From an uncultured Paracoccus sp. (GTDB taxonomy: Bacteria; Pseudomonadota; Alphaproteobacteria; Rhodobacterales; Rhodobacteraceae): a DNA stretch of 64,000 nucleotides. Every line of letters begins with the position of its first letter. Within the stretch, counting starts at the first letter, position 1. This document shows positions 1-8,535 of this stretch, piece by piece. The position numbers and the translations under genes were made by a program. Location: assembly GCF_945915435.1 (NCBI RefSeq), contig NZ_CAMEFG010000018.1, positions 1-64,000 of the forward strand, written 5' to 3'. Under the pieces are notes generated by a model, which worked only from the letters and a program-made list of their open reading frames with translations, was not told where the DNA came from and searched no databases.

Positions 1-55
1 CGTTGCGCGGGGCAGATTCCGTTGCGCGGGGCAGATTCCGTTGCGCGGGGCAGAT
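1..55. repeat. 19-bp tandem direct repeat, nearly three copies
   Basis: The unit cgttgcgcggggcagattc occurs at 1-19 and 20-38, and its first 17 bases again at 39-55. All copies are identical. The array may continue to the left of the window. It lies about 85 bases upstream of the first gene, so it could sit in that gene's promoter region. What it does is not visible from the sequence. Confidence 0.9.
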
Positions 56-140
56 GATAAAATGCTTTGTATTCATTGATGGATTCCTGACGCGAATCCC
101 GGAATCATATCCGAACAAACCAGGATATGAGGTATTTTCA

Positions 141-770
141 ATGTTAGGTGGACTTCTCAACCCGAAACCCGTCTTGCCGCTGTTGCCGCCGCCCGTGCCG
201 GTGGTCGAACCCGTCGCGTCGGTGGTCAAGGACGTGGCGAATGGCGTCGGCGGATTGCTGGGCGGCTTTCTCGGCGCTGGCCGCGACCAGCAGGACGATG
301 GCTATCGCTTCGATCTTTCGGATGAGGCGGTCAGGGCCGCCGCCGGGGATGCCGCGCAGGCGGATGGCGATGGGGACCCCGTCGCCGCGCGGCCCGAAAC
401 GGGGATGCCCGCTGTCCCGCCATCGGTGGGGGTTGCGGATTCCGGCCTGCCCTTGGCCCCGCCCGTCGCAACCGGGACGGCTGATCCCGATGGCCGGGCA
501 AGGGGTGTGGGCGCGGCCCTTCCCGCGGGTGACGGCCTTGCCGCGCAATCCCGCGCCCCCGCTGCCGCCGAGCCTGATCTGGACGAAACCGCCCGCGCCC
601 GTGCCCGCGCCATCCGGTTGCAGGAACGCGAAAGCATCCAGAACCTGATCGCACGGATCGGTCAGTCCAGCCAGGACGCCGCCAAGGCCTATGCGGTGGC
701 CGAGGCGCAGACCGCGCCAGCCAACCCGCAGAACGCCCCGGCGATCCAGCGCACGGTGGCCCTCGTGTAA
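141..770 (+). CDS. Unrecognised Pro/Ala-rich protein
   Basis: This gene encodes 209 residues. I chose the ATG at 141, with a purine-rich ggatatgagg upstream, because the frame before it does not look like protein. The N-terminus carries a Leu/Pro/Val-rich stretch (residues 10-25) and a Gly/Leu-rich patch (residues 36-44). A long Ala/Asp/Gly/Pro-rich middle part that is probably disordered follows. The last 70 residues are charged and probably helical (ARARARAIRLQERESIQNLI, then a Gln/Ala-rich tail). There is no clear signal peptide, membrane segment or catalytic motif. Codon use fits the genome. The last 20 bases, including the stop, are duplicated just downstream (751-791). I recognise no family and assign no function. 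Confidence 0.6.
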   Translation: MLGGLLNPKPVLPLLPPPVPVVEPVASVVKDVANGVGGLLGGFLGAGRDQQDDGYRFDLSDEAVRAAAGDAAQADGDGDPVAARPETGMPAVPPSVGVADSGLPLAPPVATGTADPDGRARGVGAALPAGDGLAAQSRAPAAAEPDLDETARARARAIRLQERESIQNLIARIGQSSQDAAKAYAVAEAQTAPANPQNAPAIQRTVALV

Positions 771-791
771 GCACGGGTGGCCCTCGTGTAA
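751..791. repeat. Tandem duplication over the stop codon of the first gene
   Basis: gcacggtggccctcgtgtaa (751-770) is followed at once by gcacgggtggccctcgtgtaa (771-791), the same sequence with one extra g. The first copy holds the last codons and the TAA stop of the 141-770 gene. The second copy lies between the converging stop codons of that gene and its neighbour. Confidence 0.9.
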
Positions 792-801
792 GGCCGCGCT
801 C

Positions 802-1395
802 TCAGCGGTCGTGCATGCCCTTGCCCGCAAGGATGCGGGCGGCGGCCTTGTCGATGCGGGCGTTCCGGGTGGCGGATTGCCTGGCCGATCCGAAATGCAG
901 CACCCAACCGCGACGGCGGCCCGGCGTCAGCGCCTCGAAGGCGGTGCGAAACTCGGGGTCGCCGTCCAGCCGGTCGGTCAGTTCGTCGGGATATTCCAGA
1001 TCGTCCTTGGGCAGGTCGACCTTGCGGCCCGACTTCTCGACCTCGATCGCCTCGGCGATGCAGGTGCGCAGGGCGGCTTTGGCTTGCGCGATCTGGGCGG
1101 TATCGGTGAAATCCGCCACGCGCGAGGAACGCGAATTCGGACCCGGCGCCTTCAGGATGCCGTGGGGGTCCGCAAGCAGCACGCCCTTGAAAAAGCCGAC
1201 CGTGGCGCGGTCCCTGAACCCCCAGAGCAGCGCCACATTCGCGCCCTCGAACGTATAGACCGGCGAGGACCACTTGAAATCCTCGGTCAGCGGACTGTCC
1301 AGCAGGATGGCGCGCAGGGCCAGCAACTCGTCGCGCCAATCCGTCAGACCGGCGAAAAAGCTTTCGGCTTTCGAGGGTGCGGGCGCCTTCGTCAT
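802..1395 (-). CDS. YdeI/OmdA-like protein with DUF1801 domain
   Basis: This 197-residue protein starts at the ATG complementary to 1393-1395 (MTKAPAPSK). The N-terminal part resembles DUF1801: residues FFAGLTDWRDELLALRAIL, then a K-W-S-S-P-V-Y segment and GFFKGVLLADP. The C-terminal part is a basic, Arg/Lys-rich helix pair typical of the OmdA/YdeI (OmpD-associated) family. Members have been linked to envelope stress and peptide resistance in enterobacteria, but the biochemical activity is unknown. The gene converges with the unknown gene at 141-770 and diverges from pnp. Family assignment is fairly secure; a physiological role in this organism is not. Confidence 0.8.
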   Translation of the reverse strand: MTKAPAPSKAESFFAGLTDWRDELLALRAILLDSPLTEDFKWSSPVYTFEGANVALLWGFRDRATVGFFKGVLLADPHGILKAPGPNSRSSRVADFTDTAQIAQAKAALRTCIAEAIEVEKSGRKVDLPKDDLEYPDELTDRLDGDPEFRTAFEALTPGRRRGWVLHFGSARQSATRNARIDKAAARILAGKGMHDR

Positions 1396-1577
1396 GGCCC
1401 CAGTGTCGCGCGCACCGGGGGCGCTGTCCAGCGGCCCGGCGCTGTCCGCGGCTTTCCGCGCGTCGATGCGCGGGCCATCCTGCGCGCAAAAAGCTTTCCA
1501 AACGGCGTGATTTGGGGTAAGTGCCGCGCATCTGCGACGTGACGCCATGCCCCGTGGCACATGCGAAGGATAGGGGC

Positions 1578-1631
1578 GGCGGCAATGGGGCCGCCATTTG
1601 ACATGGAACAGCCGGAGGGCCGGCGTGTTCC
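1578..1631 (+). promoter_or_regulatory. pnp leader: two hairpins before the ribosome binding site
   Basis: Two stem-loops precede pnp. The first pairs ggcggc (1578-1583) with gccgcc (1590-1595) around a 6-base loop. The second pairs 1605-1615 with 1620-1631: ggaaca-gccgg, loop aggg, then ccggc, one bulged g, tgttcc, giving 11 base pairs. The second stem ends 13 bases before the start codon. In E. coli, pnp is autoregulated through a leader stem-loop cut by RNase III and then attacked by PNPase; a similar role here is inference. Confidence 0.6.
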
Positions 1632-1644
1632 CAGAGGATATCAG

Positions 1645-3789
1645 ATGTTTGATGAAGTGAAGAAATCCATCCAGTGGGGGCAGGAAACGCTTACGCTGGA
1701 AACGGGCAAGGTTGCCCGTCAGGCAGACGGCTCGGTCATTGCCACGCTGGGCGAAACCAGCGTCATGGCGAACGTGACCTTTGCCAAGGAACCCAAGCCC
1801 GGTCAGGACTTTTTCCCGCTGACCGTCCATTACCAGGAAAAATACTACGCCGCCGGCAAGATTCCGGGCGGCTTCTTCAAGCGCGAGGCACGGCCCTCCG
1901 AAAAGGAAACCCTGACTGCGCGCCTGATCGACCGGCCTTGCCGTCCGCTGTTCGCGCCGGGTTTCAAGCATGAAACCCTGGTCATGTGCACCGTGCTGTC
2001 GCATGATCTGGTCAACGACCCCGACATCGTCGCCATGATCGCCGCTTCGGCTGCGCTGACGATTTCCGGCGTGCCTTTCATGGGTCCGATCGGCGCCGCG
2101 CGCGTCGGTTTCTCGAACGGCGAATATGTGCTGAACCCCGAGGTTCAGGACATGGACAAGCTGCGCAACAACCCCGAACAGCGTCTCGATCTGGTCGTCG
2201 CGGGCACCAAGGACGCCGTGATGATGGTCGAATCCGAAGCCTATGAGCTGACGGAAGACGAAATGCTGGGCGCCGTGAAATTCGGGCATGAGCAGATGCA
2301 GCCGGTCATCGACCTGATCATCGCGCTGGCCGAGGACGCCGCGAAAGAGCCGTTCGACTTCCGCTCGCCCGACTATTCCGCGCTTTACGCTCGCGTCAAG
2401 GATCTGGGTGAGGCCGACATGCGCGCCGCCTATGCCATCCGAGACAAGGCCGAGCGCCGCGATGCCATCGAGGCCGCCCAGATCAAGATCAAGGCCGGCC
2501 TGTCCGAGGAAGAGCTGGCCGATGCGAACCTGGGTTCCGCGCTGAAAAAGCTGGAATCCGGCATCCTGCGCGGCGACATCATCAACGGCGGCGCCCGTAT
2601 CGACGGACGCGACAACAAGACTGTGCGTCCCATCGTCAGCGAAGTCGGCATCCTGCCGCGCACCCACGGCTCGGCGCTGTTCACGCGCGGCGAGACGCAG
2701 GGTCTGGTCGTGACCACGCTGGGCACCGGCGACGATGAACAGATCATCGACGCGCTGCACGGCAACAGCCGCTCGAACTTCCTGCTGCATTACAACTTCC
2801 CGCCCTATTCGGTCGGTGAGGTTGGCCGCGTCGGCAGCCCCGGACGCCGCGAGATCGGCCACGGCAAGCTGGCATGGCGCGCGTTGCAGGCGGTGCTGCC
2901 CGCCGCCACCGACTTCCCCTATACCATCCGCGTCGTGTCCGAGATCACGGAATCGAACGGTTCGTCCTCGATGGCCTCGGTCTGCGGCGGTTCGCTGTCG
3001 ATGATGGATGCGGGGGTGCCGCTGAAGGCGCCGGTCGCGGGCGTCGCGATGGGCCTGATCCTTGAAGACGACGGGCGCTATGCGGTCCTGACCGACATCC
3101 TGGGCGATGAGGATCACCTCGGCGACATGGACTTCAAGGTCGCGGGCACGGCGAACGGCATCACCAGCCTGCAAATGGACATCAAGGTCGCAGGCATCAC
3201 CCCCGCGATCATGGAACAGGCGCTGGCGCAGGCGAAAGACGGCCGGATGCACATCCTGGACGAGATGGCCAAGGCGCTGACCGAAGGCCGCAACGAGTTT
3301 TCCGCCCACGCCCCGCGGATCGAGACGATGACCATCCCCACCGACAAGATCCGCGAAGTGATCGGCTCGGGCGGCAAGGTCATCCGCGAGATCGTGGAAA
3401 CTTCGGGCGCCAAGGTCGATATCAACGACGACGGCGTGATCAAGATCGCATCCGCCAATGCCGATTCGATCAAGAAGGCCTATGACATGATCTATTCGAT
3501 CGTGGCCGAGCCGGAAGAGGGCAAGATCTATGTCGGCAAGGTCGTCAAGCTGGTCGATTTCGGCGCTTTCGTGAACTTCTTCGGCAAGCGCGACGGGTTG
3601 GTCCATGTTAGCCAGATCGCGGCCCGCCGCCTTCAGCACCCCAACGAAGTGCTGAAAGAGGGCCAGGAGGTCCGCGTCAAGCTGCTGGGCTTCGACGACC
3701 GCGGCAAGGTCCGCCTTGGCATGAAGATGGTCGATCAGGAAACCGGCGAAGAGATCACCGAGAAGAAAGAGGAATCGGCGGAAAGCTGA
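1645..3789 (+). CDS. pnp: Polynucleotide phosphorylase (PNPase)
   Basis: PNPase degrades RNA 3' to 5' by phosphorolysis and is a core component of RNA turnover. At 714 residues the protein has the usual full length. Order of parts: first RNase PH domain from [12 protein letters not shown] ([30 protein letters not shown] is cut here to its hallmark GGFFKREGRP-like segment around residues 74-82), the helical linker, the second RNase PH domain ([17 protein letters not shown], then [14 protein letters not shown]), a KH domain ([15 protein letters not shown]) and an S1 domain ([15 protein letters not shown]). The start at 1645 is set by family alignment and the upstream agaggat. rpsO, the usual upstream neighbour of pnp, is not here; the gene has its own structured leader. 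Confidence 0.97.
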   Translation: MFDEVKKSIQWGQETLTLETGKVARQADGSVIATLGETSVMANVTFAKEPKPGQDFFPLTVHYQEKYYAAGKIPGGFFKREARPSEKETLTARLIDRPCRPLFAPGFKHETLVMCTVLSHDLVNDPDIVAMIAASAALTISGVPFMGPIGAARVGFSNGEYVLNPEVQDMDKLRNNPEQRLDLVVAGTKDAVMMVESEAYELTEDEMLGAVKFGHEQMQPVIDLIIALAEDAAKEPFDFRSPDYSALYARVKDLGEADMRAAYAIRDKAERRDAIEAAQIKIKAGLSEEELADANLGSALKKLESGILRGDIINGGARIDGRDNKTVRPIVSEVGILPRTHGSALFTRGETQGLVVTTLGTGDDEQIIDALHGNSRSNFLLHYNFPPYSVGEVGRVGSPGRREIGHGKLAWRALQAVLPAATDFPYTIRVVSEITESNGSSSMASVCGGSLSMMDAGVPLKAPVAGVAMGLILEDDGRYAVLTDILGDEDHLGDMDFKVAGTANGITSLQMDIKVAGITPAIMEQALAQAKDGRMHILDEMAKALTEGRNEFSAHAPRIETMTIPTDKIREVIGSGGKVIREIVETSGAKVDINDDGVIKIASANADSIKKAYDMIYSIVAEPEEGKIYVGKVVKLVDFGAFVNFFGKRDGLVHVSQIAARRLQHPNEVLKEGQEVRVKLLGFDDRGKVRLGMKMVDQETGEEITEKKEESAES

Positions 3790-3810
3790 TTGCTATTGCC
3801 AAATCGCAGG

Positions 3811-3839
3811 AAATGCCCCCAATCCTTGGGGGCATTTTT
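3811..3839 (+). terminator. Rho-independent terminator of pnp
   Basis: The perfect stem aaatgccccc / gggggcattt with loop aatcctt is followed by a T run. It ends about 15 bases before the GTG start of the next gene, so that gene's ribosome binding site (ggagg, 3843-3847) lies immediately after the T tract. Confidence 0.9.
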
Positions 3840-3853
3840 CATGGAGGCCATGC

Positions 3854-4633
3854 GTGGCTGAACTTGCGTCGTTCTGGGTTGGTGATCGGCTTGGGCCGAT
3901 CGAAATCGCCAGCCTGCGGTCGTTTCTGCGTCAGGGCGATCATGTCACGGTTTACTCACCCGCACCGATGGAAGGGCTGCCCGAGGGCGTCCTTTGGCGC
4001 GATGCGGCCGAAATCATGCCCTGCGACCGGATCATCCGGCACCGCAGGACACAAAGCCCGGCGCTGCATTCCGACCTGTTCCGCTATCAACTGTTGGCGA
4101 AAACAGACCAGATCTGGGTCGATCTTGACATGATCGCCCTGCGCCCCTTCGAGTTCGGGAGCGAATGGGTGTTCGGCCATGAAACCCCGCAGGAGGTGAA
4201 TGGCGCGGTGCTGCACCTGCCCCGGCAGTCGGAGACGCTGCGCAAGCTGCTGCTTCTGACACCCGAAACGCGCGGCTTGCCGCCATTCCTGACCGGGATG
4301 CGACGTGCGAAATATTGGCTGCGCAGCTTCGGACGGGGGTTGCCGCTTGATCGTTGGCCTTGGGGCGGGATCGGGCCGCGCGCTTTGACCTATTACCTGA
4401 AGCAAACCGGCGAGATGTCCCATGCACTTCCGGTTTCGGCCTTCTATTTCGTTCCCATGCAGGAGGCTGCGCGTTTCGTTGAGCCGGGCGGTATAAGGCG
4501 TGCCGATCTGCCGCAGGACGCATGGGCGGTCCATCTATGGGGTAAGCAGTTGCGGCAGGCGATGGCCGCATATCATTCGGGCCAGGTTCCGCGCGGCAGC
4601 TTTCTGGACCTTGCCCTGCGTGAGGAGCTTTGA
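3854..4633 (+). CDS. Glycosyltransferase, DXD sugar-transferase type
   Basis: This 259-residue protein starts at GTG 3854 with a good ggagg 6 bases upstream; the nearby ATG at 3850 reads into a stop after three codons. Residues 74-80 (SDLFRYQ) and the D90-L91-D92 motif in IWVDLDMIALRPF match the nucleotide-sugar and metal binding region of DXD glycosyltransferases (Gly_transf_sug/GT32-like). The GG normally found before the DXD is absent. The protein has no signal peptide or membrane segment, so it probably acts at the cytoplasmic face. It overlaps the next glycosyltransferase by one base (TGATG), so the two are translated together. The acceptor is unknown; a surface polysaccharide or LPS is the obvious inference. 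Confidence 0.85.
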   Translation: MAELASFWVGDRLGPIEIASLRSFLRQGDHVTVYSPAPMEGLPEGVLWRDAAEIMPCDRIIRHRRTQSPALHSDLFRYQLLAKTDQIWVDLDMIALRPFEFGSEWVFGHETPQEVNGAVLHLPRQSETLRKLLLLTPETRGLPPFLTGMRRAKYWLRSFGRGLPLDRWPWGGIGPRALTYYLKQTGEMSHALPVSAFYFVPMQEAARFVEPGGIRRADLPQDAWAVHLWGKQLRQAMAAYHSGQVPRGSFLDLALREEL

Positions 4634-5409
4634 TGAAATTTCCCGTCTATCTGATCAACCTCGACGGTTCGGACGAGCGGTTGCAGGAAGCCAGCGCCCA
4701 GCTTGAGGCGGCGGGCATCGCGTTTCAGCGCGTTCCCGCCTTTGACGGGCGCAAGCTGCGGGTCGAGGAGTTTCCCGATTACGACGCCAAAGGCGCGCGC
4801 TCTTACATGGGGCGCCCGCTGCGGGGCGGAGAGATCGGCTGCTATCTCAGTCACCTCGATTGCGCGCGGCGGTTTCTGGATAGCGATGCGCAGGTCTGCC
4901 TCGTTCTGGAAGACGACATGAAGCTGCAAGAAGGTTTCGGTGTGGGCGTCGAGGCCGTGATCGACTGGTTCGCCCGCAGCGGCGAGGATTGGGATATCGT
5001 CAATATCGGTGCGAACCGCCACAAAATCTATTCGCCGATGTTCGGCTTCGACGCCGGGGGGCGGCATTACGAATTGACCCACGCCCATTATTTCCCGATG
5101 ACGACGACCGGGCTGATCTGGTCGCGGGCGGGGGCCAGCGCGTTCCTGCGCGAACATGATCGCATCTTTGCGCCGGTGGACAATTACATGCGCCATTGGC
5201 AGACGCGCCGCAATCGGGGCTGGGCCGTCTGGCCCGCGCTGGTGGCCACGACCGGGGCGGACAGCGTGATTACGCCAAGGGCGGGTCCACGGCGGCAGGC
5301 CGGTGACCGGCATCTGCTTTACGGCTATATCAAGCAGCGCCGCCTGATGCTGGACAAGCTGGTGGCGTGGTATCACAAGCGCAAGCGCGCGCGCAAAAAG
5401 CCGTCCTGA
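4633..5409 (+). CDS. Glycosyltransferase family 25 (LPS-type)
   Basis: This 258-residue protein starts at ATG 4633, overlapping the upstream stop, with gagga before it. The N-terminus MKFPVYLINLDGSDERL is the classic GT25 opening. G-E-I-G-C-Y-L-S-H (residues 66-74) and L-E-D-D (92-95) are the family's conserved blocks. GT25 enzymes add galactose or glucose to lipooligosaccharide outer core in Gram-negative bacteria, from the cytoplasmic side. The C-terminus is strongly basic (Lys/Arg tail), which could help membrane contact. With the preceding gene it forms a two-gene unit inserted between pnp and a peroxiredoxin gene. The donor sugar and acceptor cannot be read from the sequence. Confidence 0.88.
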   Translation: MKFPVYLINLDGSDERLQEASAQLEAAGIAFQRVPAFDGRKLRVEEFPDYDAKGARSYMGRPLRGGEIGCYLSHLDCARRFLDSDAQVCLVLEDDMKLQEGFGVGVEAVIDWFARSGEDWDIVNIGANRHKIYSPMFGFDAGGRHYELTHAHYFPMTTTGLIWSRAGASAFLREHDRIFAPVDNYMRHWQTRRNRGWAVWPALVATTGADSVITPRAGPRRQAGDRHLLYGYIKQRRLMLDKLVAWYHKRKRARKKPS

Positions 5410-5411
5410 GA

Positions 5412-5439
5412 AAAGGCCGCGGGCGATGCCGCGGCCTTT
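5412..5439. terminator. Bidirectional terminator between converging genes
   Basis: aaaggccgc (5412-5420) pairs with gcggccttt (5431-5439). The A tract on one side and T tract on the other let it serve the glycosyltransferase operon (+) and the peroxiredoxin gene (-). Confidence 0.85.
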
Positions 5440-5448
5440 CGGGTTCGG

Positions 5449-6105
5449 TCAGGCCGGATCCTTTGCAAAGCGCAGATAGGGCAGCTTCTTGTCCAGCGTG
5501 CCGTATTTTTCTTCAGCCGCCGCGTCGTCCAGCGCCAGCGCGACGATCACGTCCTGGCCGGGGACCCAGTTGGCCGGGGTGGCAAGCGGTGCGCCGTCGG
5601 TCTTTTGCACGGCGTCCAGCGCCCGCAGGATCTCGGCGAAGTTGCGGCCCACCGACATCGGATAGGTCATGGTCAGCCGCACCTTCTTGTCCGGCCCGAT
5701 GATGAAGACGGTGCGCACGGTGGCGGAATGGGCGGGCGTGCGGCCCTCGGTCGGCAGGTAGTAGTCGGCGGGCAGCATGTCATAGGCCTTGGCGACCGTC
5801 AGCGAACTGTCGTCGATGATGGCGAAATTCGCGGGGCAGCCCGCGACCTGTTCGATGTCGTGCTTCCATTTGCCGTGATCGTCCACCGAATCGACCGAGA
5901 CGCCCAGAACCTTGGTGCCCCGCTTTTCAAATTCGGGAACCAGTTGCGCGACTGCGCCGAACTCGGTCGTGCAGACCGGCGTGAAGTCGCGCGGATGCGA
6001 AAACAGGATGGCGTAGCTGTCGCCAAGCCAGTCGTGGAAACGAATCTCGCCCTCGGTCGAGGGGGCGGTGAAGTCGGGTGCGATATCGTTGATGCGCAGG
6101 GACAT
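5449..6105 (-). CDS. 1-Cys peroxiredoxin (PRDX6/AhpC-TSA type)
   Basis: This 218-residue cytoplasmic peroxidase reduces hydrogen peroxide and organic hydroperoxides. I chose the ATG at 6105 (MSLRINDIAPDF), which aligns with family starts. The peroxidatic cysteine is C45 in HPRDFTPVCTTE. No second conserved cysteine of the typical 2-Cys class is evident, and the long C-terminal domain (PMSVGRNFAEILRALDA, then the AthPANWvPG-like segment) fits the 1-Cys Prx6 group. It converges on the glycosyltransferase pair through a shared terminator and diverges from an aldehyde dehydrogenase gene. The reductant partner is not in the window. Confidence 0.95.
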   Translation of the reverse strand: MSLRINDIAPDFTAPSTEGEIRFHDWLGDSYAILFSHPRDFTPVCTTEFGAVAQLVPEFEKRGTKVLGVSVDSVDDHGKWKHDIEQVAGCPANFAIIDDSSLTVAKAYDMLPADYYLPTEGRTPAHSATVRTVFIIGPDKKVRLTMTYPMSVGRNFAEILRALDAVQKTDGAPLATPANWVPGQDVIVALALDDAAAEEKYGTLDKKLPYLRFAKDPA

Positions 6106-6261
6106 TCGGGGGCCTTTCGAATTGCGTTGCCGGCATAACATAAGTCAGCCGGGCACGGTTTCCAAGACGACCCGCCTTGTCGTTTTTGGCGGCTTTGCGG
6201 GGTCCTTGCGAATGGCGGGCGGCAATGCCACTGTGCCCGCAGCGACGAATAGGAGGTTCGA

Positions 6262-7713
6262 ATGAGCGGACTCGCTGACAAGCGCAAGTTTTACATCGAC
6301 GGCGAATGGGTCGATCCCGTGGTGCCGAACGATCTCGAGGTGATCGACCCCTCGACCGAAGAGCCTGTCGCCGTCATCTCGCTTGGCGGGCAGGCCGACA
6401 CCGACCGGGCGGTCGCGGCGGCCAAGGCGGCCTTTCCCGAATGGTCGCGGACCGCGCCCGCAAAGCGGCTGGAACATGTCCAGAACATCCTGGACATCTA
6501 CAACCGCCGCGCCCCCGACATGGCCGAGGCGATTACCCATGAAATGGGCGCGCCCCGCGACATGTCGCTGAACGACCAGGTCGCGGCCGGCACCTATCAC
6601 ATCGAGAATTTCATCACCGCCTTCAAGAGCTTCGAGTTCATCCGCCCGCTTGGCGCCCATGCCCCGACCTCGATGGTCGCATGGGAACCGATCGGCGTCG
6701 TGGGCCTGATCACGCCCTGGAACTGGCCCATGAACCAGGTGACGCTGAAGGTCATCCCGGCGATCCTGGCGGGCAATACCGTGGTGCTGAAGCCGTCCGA
6801 GATCGCGCCCCTGTCCTCGGTCGTCTGGACCGAGATCATGGACGAGGCGGGGCTGCCCAAGGGCGTCTACAACATGGTGAACGGCGATGGCGCGGGCGTG
6901 GGCACCCAGCTTTCGACCCATCCCGACGTCGAGATGATCAGCTTCACCGGCTCGACCCGCGCGGGCATCGCGATCACCAAGGCCTCGGCTGATTCGCTCA
7001 AGAAGGTCGCGCTGGAACTGGGCGGCAAGGGCGCGAACCTGATCTTTGCCGATGCCGATGAAAAGGCGGTGGCGCGGGGTGCGCGGCATTGCTTCTACAA
7101 CTCGGGCCAAAGCTGCAACGCGCCGACGCGGATGCTGGTCGAGCGGTCGTTCTACGACAAGGCCGTGGAACAGGCGGCCAAGGTGGCGCAGGACACGCCC
7201 GTCGCGCCTGCCCACCAGCCCGGCAAGCATATCGGCCCGGTGGTCAGCAAGCAGCAATGGGACAAGATCCAGGACCTGATCCAGAAGGGCATCGACGAAG
7301 GCGCGCGCCTGGTCGCGGGCGGTCCCGGCCTGCCCGAAGGCGTCAATCGCGGCTATTTCGTGCGTCCGACGGTCTTTGCCGACGTGACGAACGACATGAC
7401 CATCGCGCGGCAGGAAATCTTCGGCCCGGTGCTGTCGATCATCCCCTTCGACACCGAGCAAGAGGCCGTCGCCATCGCCAACGACACGATCTATGGCCTG
7501 ACCAACTACGTCCAGACGCAGGACGGCGCGCGCCGCAACCGGCTGGCCCGGAAGCTGCGCGCCGGCATGGTCGAGATGAACGGCGTCAGCCGTGGCCGCG
7601 GCAGCGCCTTCGGCGGCGTCAAGGCCTCGGGCCGCGCGCGCGAGGGCGGCGTCTGGGGGCTGGAGGAGTTCATGGACAGCAAGCAGATCTCGGGCTGGGA
7701 TCCCAACGCCTGA
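6262..7713 (+). CDS. NAD(P)-dependent aldehyde dehydrogenase
   Basis: This 483-residue enzyme of the ALDH superfamily oxidises an aldehyde to the acid in the cytoplasm. The start at 6262 has a strong aggagg upstream. Visible motifs: PWNWP (152-156, substrate/cofactor channel), FTGSTRAG (228-235, nucleotide fold), the general base E252 in LELGGKG, and the nucleophile C285 in NSGQSCNAP. The family is complete in length. The precise substrate is not identifiable. The neighbours downstream (SDR, FAH hydrolase, hydroxypyruvate isomerase) suggest sugar or sugar-acid catabolism, but a hairpin at 7728-7752 separates this gene from them, so it may be a unit of its own. Confidence 0.93.
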   Translation: MSGLADKRKFYIDGEWVDPVVPNDLEVIDPSTEEPVAVISLGGQADTDRAVAAAKAAFPEWSRTAPAKRLEHVQNILDIYNRRAPDMAEAITHEMGAPRDMSLNDQVAAGTYHIENFITAFKSFEFIRPLGAHAPTSMVAWEPIGVVGLITPWNWPMNQVTLKVIPAILAGNTVVLKPSEIAPLSSVVWTEIMDEAGLPKGVYNMVNGDGAGVGTQLSTHPDVEMISFTGSTRAGIAITKASADSLKKVALELGGKGANLIFADADEKAVARGARHCFYNSGQSCNAPTRMLVERSFYDKAVEQAAKVAQDTPVAPAHQPGKHIGPVVSKQQWDKIQDLIQKGIDEGARLVAGGPGLPEGVNRGYFVRPTVFADVTNDMTIARQEIFGPVLSIIPFDTEQEAVAIANDTIYGLTNYVQTQDGARRNRLARKLRAGMVEMNGVSRGRGSAFGGVKASGRAREGGVWGLEEFMDSKQISGWDPNA

Positions 7714-7727
7714 GGCGAAGGCAACGG

Positions 7728-7752
7728 GCCGCCGGGACCGCCCGGCGGCTTT
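7728..7752 (+). terminator. Terminator-like hairpin after the aldehyde dehydrogenase
   Basis: gccgccggg (7728-7736) pairs perfectly with cccggcggc (7741-7749) around a 4-base loop, followed by TTTC. It lies 11 bases before the next start codon. The short T run suggests at most partial termination, i.e. attenuated read-through into the catabolic genes. Confidence 0.6.
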
Positions 7753-7763
7753 CAGGGGGGAAG

Positions 7764-8501
7764 ATGAGCAAGACCATCATCATAACGGGCAGTGGCAGCG
7801 GCATAGGCCGCGTGACTGCGCGGCGTTTTCTGGACGCGGGCTGGCGCGTCGGGCTGATCGGCCGGCGCGAGGCTGCCCTGCGCGAGACGGCGGCGGACAG
7901 CCCCGCCGCGCTGGTCCTGCCCTGCGACGTGACCGACGAATCGGCGGTGGACGCCGCCTTCGACCGTGCGGCGCGTGAATGGGGCCGCATCGACGTGCTG
8001 TTCAACAATGCGGGCGCGATCCTGATTTCCCGGCTGGTGGACGAGATTTCCGTGCAGGAATGGCGCGACGTCATCGAGGTGAACGTGACCGGCATGTTCA
8101 TCTGCGCCCGCGCCGCCTTTCGCCACATGCGCCGCCAAAGCCCGATGGGCGGGCGGATCATCAACAACGGCTCGGTTTCCGCGCAGGCGCCCAGGCCGGG
8201 GTCGGCGGCCTATACGGTTTCCAAACACGCGGTGACGGGGCTGACCAGGACGCTCAGCCTGGACGGGCGGCCCTTCGATATCGCCTGCGGGCAGATCGAC
8301 ATCGGCAATGCGCTGACCGACATGGCGCAGGCGATGGTGCAGGGCGTGCCGCAGGCCGACGGCTCGCTGCGGGTCGAGCCGGTGATGGACGCAGCCCAGG
8401 TTGCCGATTCGGTGATGCTGATGGCCGGGATGCCCAAGGGCGCGAATGTGCAGGCCATGACCGTGATGGCGACGAATATGCCGCTGGTCGGGCGCGGTTA
8501 G
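7764..8501 (+). CDS. Short-chain dehydrogenase/reductase (SDR)
   Basis: This 245-residue classical SDR starts at ATG 7764 behind gggggaag. The cofactor loop is T8-G-S-G-S-G-I-G15, NNAG lies at 81-84, the catalytic serine region at 137-139 and the Y150-x-x-x-K154 pair in YTVSKHA. It is expected to oxidise or reduce an alcohol/ketone with NAD(P). It is the first of three genes (SDR, FAH hydrolase, hydroxypyruvate isomerase-like) with short gaps, which looks like a small catabolic operon for a sugar acid or related compound. The substrate cannot be deduced. Confidence 0.93.
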   Translation: MSKTIIITGSGSGIGRVTARRFLDAGWRVGLIGRREAALRETAADSPAALVLPCDVTDESAVDAAFDRAAREWGRIDVLFNNAGAILISRLVDEISVQEWRDVIEVNVTGMFICARAAFRHMRRQSPMGGRIINNGSVSAQAPRPGSAAYTVSKHAVTGLTRTLSLDGRPFDIACGQIDIGNALTDMAQAMVQGVPQADGSLRVEPVMDAAQVADSVMLMAGMPKGANVQAMTVMATNMPLVGRG

Positions 8502-8535
8502 GCTATAGTGGACTGGCCGACATAGGGGGGACGAC

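Noticed and set aside
802..3639. A 945-codon open frame on the minus strand opposite pnp
   Set aside because: It is the antisense shadow of pnp in high-GC DNA; only its last part (802-1395) is a real gene.
6163..6187. Short hairpin acgac / gtcgt followed by TTTTT before the aldehyde dehydrogenase gene
   Set aside because: Only five base pairs and positioned upstream of both divergent genes; too weak and misplaced for a terminator.
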